Assembly: GCA_003427395.1 (NCBI GenBank)
Contig: BFEA01000085.1
Location: 1,650,778-1,682,238 of the forward strand
Direction of reading: 5' to 3'
Length of the DNA stretch: 31,461 nucleotides
Source of the DNA: Chara braunii
Lineage: Eukaryota; Streptophyta; Charophyceae; Charales; Characeae
Part shown: one piece after another, positions 9,650 to 18,046 of the stretch
Position numbering within the stretch: position 1 is the first letter of the stretch
Layout: each line of letters begins with the position of its first letter
The notes under the pieces: generated by a model
The model's input: only the letters and a program-made list of their open reading frames with translations
What the model was told of the DNA's origin: nothing
Databases searched by the model: none
Made by a program: the position numbers and the translations under genes

Positions 9650-9870
9650 TAAGTAGTCTTAGTGTCATACTAATGCCGAACCAGTACCGAACCTGAATCA
9701 ACCACATCGAACTGTAGTGGCCAGTACCATACTGATGCCGAGCCCATACCGAACCTGAAACATGTCGATGTCGCGCCAATACCGAACCTGAAAATGATGC
9801 CGTGACGTGTATCACACCGATGTCGAACCAAATCCGCACTAATACCGAACCTGAAACATGTCGAATGTCG
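9650..9870. repeat. CCGAACCTGAA minisatellite, locus 2
   Basis: CCGAACCTGAA recurs at about 9687, 9749, 9781 and 9845, with GTAGTGG between two of them, as in the block at 0.9-1.5 kb. Spacing is wider (about 32-64 bases). A minus-strand 144-codon frame crosses it (9618-10052), with Val-Ser-Gly-Ser-Val repeats that come from the minisatellite. Confidence 0.7.
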
Positions 9871-10019
9871 TACAATGCCGCAGTGGCGTGGTAGTACTGG
9901 ACCTGTCCCGAGCTAGAGTGTCGTGCCCGAACCGAATCAACGGTCTCACCGAAGCAGTAAAAACAATCAAAGTAACAGGGCGGTAACACCACGCTCATAA
10001 CACACAGGTTGCGACGAGG

Positions 10020-10400
10020 CGAGGAATCAGGTAAATCAGGTAAGTCACCCAAGCGATCTCGATTATCGAGAAATAAAGAAAATCGTTAAAATCAGGATAA
10101 ATAAATAATTCGGGGCTAAATCCTATCGTGAATAATTTAAATAAAATTTAATTAAATATTAAATAATTAATGATTTTCTTTTCTTTTATTATTTTTAATT
10201 ATTTTTTTCACTTTTTAATTATATCATAAGGAATAAAAAAAATGAAGGGCAATTTCATCCGAAATAAATTCATTCCAAATTTACTTAAATGATAAATATT
10301 CCTTCGTTTTTCTTTTCTTTCCTTTTAATTCTTATTACTGGAAATAATAAAATGAAGGGTTTTATTTCCCCGTCAATTGGGCGACGTGGAAGAGCCGTGC
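10020..10400. repeat. AT-rich flank of composite repeat, locus 2
   Basis: AATCAGGTAAAT is followed by a strongly AT-rich stretch (10130-10370) with an ACTGGAAATAATAAAATGAA word, in the same order and orientation as at 1.56-1.92 kb. No gene. Confidence 0.55.
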
Positions 10401-10993
10401 CGAGGCCCATTCCCGTATCCCTGTCCCGTGGCTAGTCGCTCCGGTTTTAGTCCCGGGACGGACGAAAACAATAAGTACTAGGCGCGGCGGGCATGGCCAT
10501 TCCCTTCGTTGACTTCAAGGGTTGGTTTCCATACTTGACGTGGGGGATTTTAGGGGTCCCTTCCCAACCCCTATTTTTTCCTAACTAGGCCCAAATTTCC
10601 TAACGTGGCTCCGATGAGAGTCCCGAACAATCCCCCTCTAGACACTTAATCCAAGGCCCAATCCTTCGTATTTTGGGTGGCCGACTGGTCTTTGGCCGCC
10701 CGACAAACAAGCCCGGACCTTTTCTCGACGCCCCGGTCGAGCTTGCGCCGTCTCAATCAGACAAACCATATAAGATTTAGACTGATCACCCGCACACCGC
10801 TTTTGTGTTTGCGCTTCTCTGTCTGGCGCTTGTTTTTTTCTGGAACTCTAGGACTGAGAGGGTGTTTCTTTCCTCTCTTATGTCATTGTCGTTTGGACTT
10901 GGATATAGGTATATTTCTCAGTTTATTTCTACTTGGGGCTCAGAGTGCAGCAAATGCGCCACCTCGTCTAATGCGTATTCGGCGCTTAGGTCT
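10401..10993. other. No gene; flank downstream of the retroelement
   Basis: This lies just past the 3' end of the minus-strand retroelement, where a 3' LTR would be expected, but I could not match it to sequence at the other end (15.8-16.4 kb). A 6-bp hairpin is at 10724-10741 (CTCGAC/GTCGAG). The plus-strand 204-codon frame at 10677-11291 is partly the shadow of the integrase tail and is not taken as a gene. Confidence 0.45.
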
Positions 10994-11495
10994 TCATAGC
11001 ACAAAAAAACATTTCCTTTTCTTTCCTAGAGTCAAACCCTTCACTTTCCTGGTCTCCACTCTCTTCCTCTTCTTCGAACTCTCACCTACCTCGAACCGTC
11101 TCAATGGTTCTTCATCTGTCACCTTGGCCCTACCCTTACCCTTGGGGTCTGACAGTGTCTGCGCAGGAGTAGGGGTCTCCCTTGGGCTAAACAACTTCAG
11201 TCTAGTCCCTGCTACAGGATCCTTCCACTTAGACCCATCCAACTCAGCAATCAAATACGCTCCCGAACTGAGTGCCCCGACTACGAGGTAAGGTCTCATC
11301 CATCTGTTCGCCAACTTTCCTGACCATGTCCTTTCTAGCGCTGCATCGTAGAGAAGTACCATATCTCCCATAGTTATTTTCTCATTTTTGATTCTGACAT
11401 CTTTATCCCATCTCACTTTGTCATTCTCCCTTTCCACCGCTAGTCGATTGGCTGCGGTCATGAGATTGTCCTCTAATCCGTAGGCTATCTGTCTT
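10994..11495 (-). pseudogene. Integrase C-terminal domain and tail (fragment)
   Basis: This frame carries the integrase C-terminal region, with the RPYLVVGALSSGAYLIAEL stretch at the place of the GPY/F motif (the usual Gly is Arg here), preceded by a GDMVLLYD-type strand. A basic Lys/Arg-rich tail follows, and the frame ends at a stop at 10994. The frame is continuous to about 11495, where it is out of phase with the catalytic core by a one- or two-base shift. In Ty3/gypsy elements this domain binds DNA and helps choose target sites. Confidence 0.8.
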
Positions 11496-11822
11496 AGTCC
11501 TAGCCGCCAGAAGCTCCTTTCGTGTCATACTATCCGCCCAGTTCACTGTAGTCCAACTATCGACATAAAACTCTATGGGCAGAGGGCAGTGCCTCCCGAA
11601 CCATAGAGTTTAAGGCGGGTGTCCTGTGCTAGCTCGAACTGTGACATTATTGGCCCATATCGCATACAGAAAGTACTTTGGCCAGTCACTATCTTTACAC
11701 CACTTCGACAACGGTGCTATCAAAGATTGATGGCCTCGTTCTACATGTGCGTTGGATTGAGGGTGATAGGCGGTAGTTATCGATACTCTAGCTCCTGCTT
11801 TCTTGAATACATTTTGCACCTT
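11496..11822 (-). pseudogene. Integrase catalytic core, second half (fragment)
   Basis: It contains the stretch around the third catalytic residue of the D,D,E triad: SITTAYHPQSN followed by VERGHQSL, in which the Glu is kept. An in-frame TAA at 11610-11612 interrupts it just after the STGHPP motif, and the frame then continues through LWFGR and PIEFYVDSW-like sequence to about 11496. At about 11825 it is joined out of phase to the first half. Sequence expected around the second catalytic Asp is missing or altered at that junction. Confidence 0.8.
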
Positions 11823-11827
11823 GTCTG

Positions 11828-12310
11828 TTAGGAACTGATCCTTCTCACATAGCCGTATCTAGACATGTACTCCAGAACAAAGTTCTTAACTTCTCTAGCT
11901 GCCTTTGTTCTCATGAGCGTACCGTCGACGAATCCAGTAAAGTCGTCTCTAATGTTCACGACATAATTCATATTCGCTACACCCTTCGACATTTTCACTA
12001 GATCAATTTGTACTTTCTCACCCGGACGAGTGAGATAGGACGGATGAAGCGGCTCCTTGTACCTTACAAGAGACCTCTTCTGACACTCCTCACAGGTCAT
12101 ACAGTATCTTTCAACGTCCTTGTATTGACCTTCCCACCAGTATAGTCTGTACACTTTCTCATACGTCCCTTTCACTCCTTTATGTCCACCAACCACACCG
12201 TCATGTAGTTCCGCTATTATGGACTGCTTCTCCTCCGGGTCACAGATCACTCCTAGAGGCATCCTTGATTCTGTCGGCCGACGGAAAAAATGTCTAGGTC
12301 TAAGGCAGTA
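11828..12310 (-). pseudogene. Integrase zinc-binding domain and start of core (fragment)
   Basis: The HHCC zinc-binding motif is intact: His-x6-His in HDGVVGGH and Cys-x2-Cys in TCEEC. The first catalytic Asp lies in VQIDLVKMSKG. The reading ends in a TAA at 11828-11830, close to where the second catalytic Asp would follow. Upstream, the same frame continues through FFRRPTESR back to stops at 12311-12313 (TAG) and 12320-12322 (TAA). Confidence 0.85.
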
Positions 12311-12871
12311 CTAAGCTGCTTATCTCCTGATCTCAGAGTCCGAACTCTCCTCCCCTGACAGATGTAACCATATCGTTCAGTACTTATCTTCATAAAGTTT
12401 AACTAGGAATCGATCAGTCCGTCTAGGCTCAGCCATAGTCAGCATATCAGACACTATCGGTCTCTCCGCCTCAATCGAAATTCGTGAAAGTCCATCGGCT
12501 ACCGCATTCTTCGTTCCTGAGATCCTCTCCACAATATAATCGTAGAGTCGGATCCTAATCAACCATCACGCAATCATGGGATCTGTTAGACTGAAGACTT
12601 TCTGTAAAACTGACGCTACTGCTGTTGGATCTACCCGCAGAATGAATCGCCTCCCGTATATGTAGTGTCTAAAAGCGTCTAAACACCGTAGGACAACTAA
12701 TACCTCGTTCTTGAATTGACTATAGTTGTGTTCAGCGGTGTTGAGCGTACGACTCTCGAACCTCAGTGGCTTCTCCTTACCGTCGGCGTCCTTCAGAGAA
12801 AGTAGCCCTCCAACCGAGCATTGCCCAGCATCGGTAGACACTATGAATGGCCTGTTGGTCTCATGGCACAC
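12311..12871 (-). pseudogene. RNase H domain and linker to integrase (fragment)
   Basis: RNase H of the Ty3/gypsy type. The first catalytic Asp is in VSTDAG, a Glu follows in FKNEVLVVL, and an Asp in LRVDPTA. The linker has the usual GTKNAVADGLSR. In-frame stops break it: TGA at 12566-12568, where relatives I know have Arg (CGA to TGA would be a single C-to-T change), and TGA at 12377-12379, in a position that looks like Trp. At about 12865 the frame is shifted relative to the RT. Confidence 0.85.
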
Positions 12872-13547
12872 CTAGGATTCTTCCCCCTTCTTTAAAATTT
12901 TCCTTGAGCGTTAACACCACGAGCTCTTGGGGGGAATCCCAGTAGAACCGTTCCGTTTTCCTAAGGAGAGTTTGCAAAGACTCCGCCTTCTCGGCATATC
13001 CACGCATAAAGATCCGCCAGTATTCCACAACTCCTAGGAATTGGCGGACTTTGGTAGCGCTATACAATGGAGTTGGTCAGTTCAAGAGTTTATCTAGCTT
13101 TGCTGGGTCAGCTCGGCGACCTCTCGAGTCGCATATGAACCCTAAAATCTTAATCATCGAAACTGCCCACCGACTTTTCGTCCCACGGACCGTCAGGTTA
13201 GCTTCATCTAGCTGTTCTAGAACCGCGTAGATGTCCGTTAGATGCTGCTCCACGAATCTCCTGACGTCAGGAGCAACCTCCATCTCACCTTTCAATACGG
13301 ACCCTTTTATTGGGAAGTCCTCCAAAAAGACTTCAACTTTGCCAGGAATGAAGTCTTTCAGAACAGTTATCATAGCTCTCTGGAAGATCGCAACCCCATT
13401 AGTCCACCTCATGGGCACACCCATCATCTGCATTAATCCGAGTGGCGTGTGCATAGCAGTGAGATGTCTATCCCTAGGATCCAGAGGTATCTCACCATAA
13501 CTCGAAAATAGATCGCAGACAAAGTAGATAGATCTACCTGCCGCTCT
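12861..13547 (-). pseudogene. Reverse transcriptase, palm to connection (fragment)
   Basis: One frame covers RT motif A (VCDLFSSYGEIPLD, catalytic Asp at 13512-13514), the substrate-handling MGVPMRWTNGVAIFQRAM region, and motif C. Motif C reads Phe-Leu-Glu-Asp (13317-13328) where the family has Phe/Tyr-x-Asp-Asp, so a catalytic Asp is replaced by Glu. An in-frame TGA at 13077-13079 sits where a Trp is expected before the TKVRQFLGVVEYWRIF connection segment. The frame ends at about 12861. Confidence 0.9.
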
Positions 13548-13870
13548 GCCAATAGATCAGTGTGTGGTATAGAACCCACATCCCGAATTGTAACTGCATT
13601 AACTTTCTGAAGGTCCTGAATCCACCGGATCTTCCCATTAGGCTTCCGTAAGAAGAACCACCTATTTGCGTACGCGCTATCAGATGGTTCCACCACATGC
13701 GACGCCATCTTCTCCTTTAGAAAGACGATTACTTCCTCCTTCTCTTTCTGAGCAAACTTCCATCCCCCATCGTTGCATGGAGTATGTGGAATCGTGTAGA
13801 TCCTAGCATGTTCGGCATACCTAGGATCGATTCTTCCTCTTTTCGCATCACTAAAAGCTATGGCCTTGTC
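13548..13870 (-). pseudogene. Reverse transcriptase, N-terminal fingers (fragment)
   Basis: It carries the start of the RT domain: KEKEEVIVFLKEKMASHVVE, then PSDSAYANRWFFLRKPNGK and WIQDLQKVNAVTIRDVG, the classic motif 1-2 region of Ty3/gypsy RT. It runs into a frame change at about 13545 before motif A. To the left in protein terms, another frame change near 13876 separates it from an EQEKERMLEFLR-like stretch. Confidence 0.9.
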
Positions 13871-14284
13871 GCAAGTCTTAAGAATTCTAGCATACGCTCC
13901 TTCTCTTGTTCCGTCAAATTTCCGTCTCCTATATCCATCTCCACTATCCTTTCTTCTGCCAGTCATTGCAGCTCCTTCTTCTTCCTTTCCTTAATCTTCC
14001 TGGCGATCTCTTCCTCGGATACCCCATCTAGTGTGGACCGCACTTGAGCTACCGCCGCCGGCTTAACTTTCTGAGTTAATGTCTTGTGCTCTTTGGTCGC
14101 CCCCCGTAGGAGGCTGCACCCTTAAAAAAGGTACAGAGATCATACCTCCGAATTCCTCATTTTCAGCATTAGGATAACAGTTTTCTCCCAGAAGGACCCG
14201 ATTACCTAAGTCCTCGACTTCCACTATCCGTCCTTCTTCTTCTGTAAGCAATGCCCCATACTTCTTTTCGCGGAATCGCAACAA
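13871..14284 (-). pseudogene. Protease-RT linker region (fragments)
   Basis: Two or three short frames carry sequence that links protease to RT. 14063-14284 reads as an acidic, non-catalytic segment beginning with LRFREKKYGALL. Near 13985-14040 are EEEIARKIKERKKKELQ-like residues. They are out of phase with each other and with the protease. Confidence 0.65.
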
Positions 14285-14811
14285 ACGATTCGCGAGCGTG
14301 ACCGGCTTCGTCCAACTGCTAGGGTTGCTTTGTTCCTAGGATCACGACGCTCCACAGTCTCTATCATGATCCTTCCACCATCCAGACGCTTAATAGAAAG
14401 TATCTGGCTCTCGTCTGGTCGCTTTATAGTCACCGCATGAACATGGCTCAACCACGTCCGCCCTAATAGTAACTCCGAGTTGCAATCCCTGACGGCGAAA
14501 ACAGGCATCAGCACGCGCAAGCCTTCGACCTCAATGACCACCTTGTGACAGATCCCGGAGATCTTCTGCTTTCCTCCATCGAGTGTCTCTATCTCGAACA
14601 GGTAAGACCTATCGAGGTCCAACCCTAATCGCACAACGAGCTCCTCATCTATGATGACATCTTCGCTGCCATTATCAATCACCCCATGGAGGACTACCTC
14701 ATCATTGAGAATGATCTCTACTGTCCCACTCCCTAGAATGTAAAACTTATCAGGAGATACGCCTTCCATTCCATCCAAATACACTGTCGTTGCACATTCT
14801 GTCTTTGCTCA
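14224..14811 (-). pseudogene. Retropepsin-like aspartic protease (fragment)
   Basis: The fold signature is visible: VIDNGSEDVIIDEELV near the start and ELLLGRTWL towards the end. The catalytic triplet (14668-14676) is Asp-Asn-Gly rather than Asp-Ser/Thr-Gly; I believe some related fungal and algal elements also have Asp-Asn-Gly or Asp-His-Gly, so this may be ancestral rather than damage. An in-frame TGA at 14809-14811 cuts it off from the upstream linker, and the C-terminal end passes out of frame near 14284. Confidence 0.85.
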
Positions 14812-15289
14812 CACTCCCGACACTGCCACAGAAAGTGCCTCTGGTTTGGAATTCATCTGGACTTCATCCCTCAGGGGAATACGCGTTTTGCTCGTGATCA
14901 TCTGTAACTCATCTCGCGCGGGTCTCGACTCCGCCAAGTACTCAAGTATCATGCACTGCATTGAGCGCTCATCCAAGAGACTCCACTGTATCGATATCGT
15001 CCAAGGTGCTCTTCATGGTAAACTTTTGGGTTCCTCGCTTCCGCGGCGAAAGTATGACTTCCTCTCCTTCAATCCTCTGTTCATCCTTCTCTGCCATCAC
15101 ATAATCAGTGTCAGTCTTCTTAGAGGAAGACCCCATTGCGGATTTAGTCGCCGCTACCCGTATAGGCGTCGCAGACGCACCGTCATCGGAAGGCAGACTC
15201 ATTCGCACACTCTGGTTTCTTGCCACTTCTTTACCCTTACTTGGTCGTACACGCCTGGCTTCGACGTTCCCCTTCATTGAAGGGAACAT
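14812..15289 (-). pseudogene. Gag-protease spacer (fragment)
   Basis: From an ATG at 15287-15289 the frame reads a basic region (KGNVEARRVRPSKGKEVA), then acidic and Ser-rich sequence, to a stop at 14969-14971. A frameshift just before this stop leads to a LDERSMQCMILEYLAESR stretch that continues in another frame to the TGA at 14809. An in-frame TGA at 15290-15292 lies directly before the ATG, so the ATG is a decay product, not a real start. Confidence 0.75.
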
Positions 15290-15292
15290 TCA

Positions 15293-15817
15293 CACATCGC
15301 CGAGGTCATCTGCCCACTTGACGTACTTGCGATCATCAAGTACGACAAAACCTTTATCTATAGCCCGCCTGATGTCAGGGCAGTCCCTCTTCATGTGATC
15401 ATCTGCCCTGTAATAGATCCAGGAATTCCTAGCAGTTGGGGGTCTCTCTTATGTGCCCCTAATAGCCGGTCCTCTCGCAGGTTTGACATCTTGGGTAGAC
15501 GGTCCTGGGGACTTGGGATAATTTGGAGACTTTAGGTACCCAGGCGACGCAGGATATCCTCCTCGATCATACTGCCCGCGTGAGTCTTCCCGGCGACCTC
15601 CACCTGTCCTCTCATAACCACCACGATATCCATCACGGCGGTCCCAGTCCGATTCCCATCTGCAGCGGGGGTCGTCTCTATCCCTCGAGTTAAAATTGTC
15701 TGGGCTCCGGTATCCTTCCATGTTCCCTCCATACTCGGAACTGCGCGGATACTGTTACAGTCCTCCCCCTCGGCTAAAAGAGTCTACTCCATGATACCCG
15801 TCACCTCGGCGGTGTCG
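15293..15817 (-). pseudogene. Gag C-terminus with ruined zinc knuckle (fragment)
   Basis: The frame runs from the hairpin boundary through an Arg/Gly/Asp/Ser-rich region with SPGYLKSPNYPKSPGP-like repeats, through an in-frame TAA (15449-15451), into a zinc-knuckle remnant at 15380-15421. That remnant has C-x2-C-x4-H-x4-C spacing, but the first two positions are Trp and Tyr; His (15395-15397) and the last Cys (15380-15382) remain. It then ends at the TGA at 15290-15292. Zinc knuckles bind the element's RNA. Confidence 0.8.
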
Positions 15818-15846
15818 GCGCGAATACCCTTACAAGGGTATCCGCC
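15817..15846 (-). repeat. Dispersed ATACCCTT hairpin, copy 2
   Basis: ATACCCTT (15824-15831) pairs with AAGGGTAT (15834-15841) around a 2-base loop. Outer GGCG (15817-15820) pairs with CGCC (15843-15846). On the minus strand it is closely similar to copy 3, including flanking bases and a CAAAAA word upstream. It is exactly at the edge of the recognisable gag sequence. Confidence 0.75.
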
Positions 15847-16260
15847 CTGTTTTTTGCAACTAACAGAAGGTAAGGTTTGTCCATAATTTGAGTATACCGT
15901 GCGAAGTTGCGGTTGTGTTTGGTTCACGTTGTCTGAATGGTTGACTAGAAGCAAAGCGTGTGTGGGCGCGCAGTTGAGGCGTGCGTGATGAATTTTTCCC
16001 TTTATATTATAGAGACGGCATGTCCGCCGACAATATGTTGGGTCTTGATTAAAGCTAGGCTTGTTCTCGGGGGGGGTAACCAAGAGTGCCTATAATTTTT
16101 TATTTTTTATTTCTTCTTTCGTTGACAAGAGTTTGCACAGTTGTGGATGGTGCTGTGTGACCTGCAAAGTACTAATTTGATGTTCCTATAGACAGCCAAG
16201 GCTTGTTCCATCTAAGGAGGTACAGAAGTCTGACCAGAACCATGCCCGGAACCTTGAGCT
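15847..16260. other. No gene recognised
   Basis: This is where the missing front of gag and the 5' LTR would be expected. A 99-codon minus frame (15784-16083) has no gag-like features. I see no copy of this stretch elsewhere in the window. Confidence 0.4.
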
Positions 16261-16267
16261 GGTCCGT

Positions 16268-16297
16268 CCCAAATCTGCATAATTTTGCAGATTTGGG
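16268..16297. repeat. Perfect 12-bp hairpin
   Basis: CCCAAATCTGCA and TGCAGATTTGGG are exact reverse complements around a 6-base TAATTT loop, with one more T-G pair outside. Confidence 0.85.
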
Positions 16298-16900
16298 GTT
16301 GCAGTGTGACCACGCCCGTAGGAACCACAGAAAGTAAGGACCGAGGATAGTGAGCTATGCCTGAGCTGGGAAGGATATAGGGTAGATGGTGAGGTGGAGG
16401 CCACAGGCTATGGGTAGCTGTGCGCACATAAATTTTTATTTTATTTTACTATGTATTATTTTTTATTTTATTTTTCCACATTGGCCTCAAAGGCCCGTTT
16501 TTCTGCTAGTGCCACCAAGATTTGCACCAGGACCACTTTGCCCAGGCTTCGCAGCAGGCCCGCACCCTCCTACTCATTGCGGCATGGGAATCACCACGGG
16601 AAGGCAGGGGCTGCACGCCCCTGTGCCATCTGCTTTTTTAGGCAGACCGGCTAGGCAGGTGAATTGCTAACACACTCTTTAGCGGCTGCTGCCTATATTA
16701 GCCACCGGTTTCTCTAGTGTTTGAGTCAGCTGGTAGTTGGAGCCGAGCCGGGTTGCTGGTGGAGGGCGCAGTGATGCCGACGTACTCATAGGTCGTCACA
16801 CCTCGGTATGGGAGAGAAAGGCTAGTCAAGCCATCCAAAAGGTGGTTCTCGTGATAGTGGGGACGGAGAAACATCGCGTGGCGGTCCGATCTGTTTGCTG
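16298..16900. other. No gene recognised; one hairpin
   Basis: An AT-rich stretch (16430-16480) and mixed sequence. A 7-bp hairpin is at 16605-16623 (CAGGGGC/GCCCCTG). Open frames are short and overlap on both strands. Confidence 0.4.
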
Positions 16901-16924
16901 TGCTTTCCACTGTTGGGCGCTGCG

Positions 16925-17284
16925 TTAGTAAGGGACGCAGGAAGAAAAGGAAACGAACCGGAATGCAATCCAGGGCAGGTGCATGCAGGAAAGGGAAGAA
17001 CGCAGCAATTGAGGGGAGCGGCTATGGTGGAAGTGATTATCACAGACTGCAAGATTCGGCGGGAACCACTGAGGGAGAAGATAGTAGGGAAGGATTTTCT
17101 GGGCAGGCGAATCCGAATATGGCGTTAGTTTTAGAAATAAATTAGTAGAATAGGAGGTGAAGAGAAAGGGCGGTGGGGAGAGATATCGACGAGAAAGAGG
17201 AGACGAAGGTGAAAAACAGTAGATCTCGTCCGTGTCATAGCGAAAACGGACGAGAGAAGAATCGAACAAGACAATTTGGGCCAT
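16925..17284 (-). repeat. Dispersed copy of family B repeat
   Basis: On the minus strand this resembles the ~180-bp units at 20.4-21.1 kb: a CGTCCG...CGGACGAGAT hairpin followed by a C/T-rich stretch. The hairpin is at 17224-17255 (TCTCGTCCG/CGGACGAGA, 9 bp, 14-base loop). Chance frames on the two loci both give an RFR-x2-TDEI residue pattern, which reflects DNA similarity; I do not infer a protein. Confidence 0.55.
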
Positions 17285-17742
17285 TACGAGGCTGTTGGTA
17301 GGGTTCGATTCCTCTCTGGAGCTGCGGTTTTAGTGCTGTGTGAGTCAGGGGCTGCGCCAAGGAGTGAAGTTTCTTTATGGAATAGGAATGAGATGTATCT
17401 TCCCACGGTTTAAGAGAAGATTCACTTTTTTTTTCTTGTATTATGTGGTGAGTAGGGGGAGCATGGTCCTGCTTGTGTGTCATTGTCCTCGTTCTTTTAT
17501 TGGGCTCTGTTGTTGTTATGATCGCGTTGTCGTCATGGCCATTGCTTCGGTGCTCGTCAATTGCACTGGCGCCGTGTTCCCCATCTTCACGACATGCCTC
17601 ATAATGCGCTCCCCGGTGCTTGGAGTGGTGTTCATTCCGGCGTAGTCGGCTTGGTGACTGTGAAGAATCTTTCTGCTGTTTAGTGTGAGATTCATCCCCG
17701 GTATTCACACGTGGGGACCGCAGGGAGCAGGCGCACACGAGC
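17285..17742. other. No gene recognised
   Basis: A 167-codon minus frame (17235-17738), rich in His, Ser, Arg and Lys, and a 101-codon plus frame (17340-17645) overlap. Neither shows a domain. GGTTCGATTCC at 17302-17312 matches the tRNA B-box consensus, but the surrounding sequence does not fold as a tRNA. Confidence 0.35.
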
Positions 17743-17751
17743 CTGTGTGTG

Positions 17752-17832
<81 letters not shown>

Positions 17833-17954
17833 NNNNNNNNNNNNNNNNNNNNNNNNNNNNNNNNNNNNNNNNNNNNNNNNNNNNNNNNNNNNNNNNNNNN
17901 NNNNNNNNNNNNNNNNNNNNNNNNNNNNNNNNNNNNTGTGTGTGTGTGTGTGTG
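17743..17954. repeat. (GT)n microsatellite with assembly gap
   Basis: GT dinucleotides run from 17743 into a run of 104 Ns (17833-17936) and resume to 17954. The true length is unknown. Confidence 0.95.
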
Positions 17955-17973
17955 AGATAGATAGATAGATAGT

Positions 17974-18008
<35 letters not shown>

Positions 18009-18009
18009 G

Positions 18010-18041
<32 letters not shown>

Positions 18042-18046
18042 GAGAG
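17955..18046. repeat. (GATA)n microsatellite
   Basis: About twenty GATA units with two interruptions (GTTA, GGTA), directly joined to the GT tract, ending in GAGAGA. Confidence 0.95.

Larger units (their letters stand above)
10994..15817 (-). mobile_element. Decayed Ty3/gypsy-order LTR retrotransposon
   Basis: Read on the minus strand, the order is Gly/Arg-rich gag C-terminus and zinc-knuckle remnant, aspartic protease, reverse transcriptase, RNase H, integrase with HHCC and GPY/F-like motifs. Integrase after RNase H defines the Ty3/gypsy (Metaviridae) arrangement. The coding sequence changes frame about eight times and carries many in-frame stops, so it cannot make a polyprotein. Upstream gag is missing: recognisable coding stops at a hairpin (15817-15846). 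No LTRs were found on either side. An old, truncated copy. Confidence 0.9.

Noticed and set aside
5152-10045. Repeated 5' splice-site consensus (TC)AGGTAAGT at 5152, 10037 and on the minus strand near 5848 and 5887
   Set aside because: Only mildly more frequent than chance for the core heptamer, one pair comes from a duplication, and no exon-like frames adjoin them.
10677-11291. 204-codon open frame on the plus strand
   Set aside because: Its second half is the reverse strand of the integrase C-terminal domain and the first half has no domain.
10400-16400. LTRs flanking the minus-strand retroelement
   Set aside because: I compared 10.4-11.0 kb with 15.8-16.4 kb by eye and found no convincing direct repeat or TG...CA ends.
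17238-17312. A-box-like TAGCGAAAACGG and a perfect B-box GGTTCGATTCC at tRNA-like spacing
   Set aside because: No cloverleaf or acceptor stem forms; the A-box match lies in a hairpin loop of the family B copy. A degenerate tRNA-derived SINE cannot be excluded but nothing else supports it.
17235-17738. 167-codon minus-strand frame rich in His, Ser, Arg and Lys
   Set aside because: No recognisable domain, overlaps a family B repeat copy, and has an equally long overlapping frame on the other strand.
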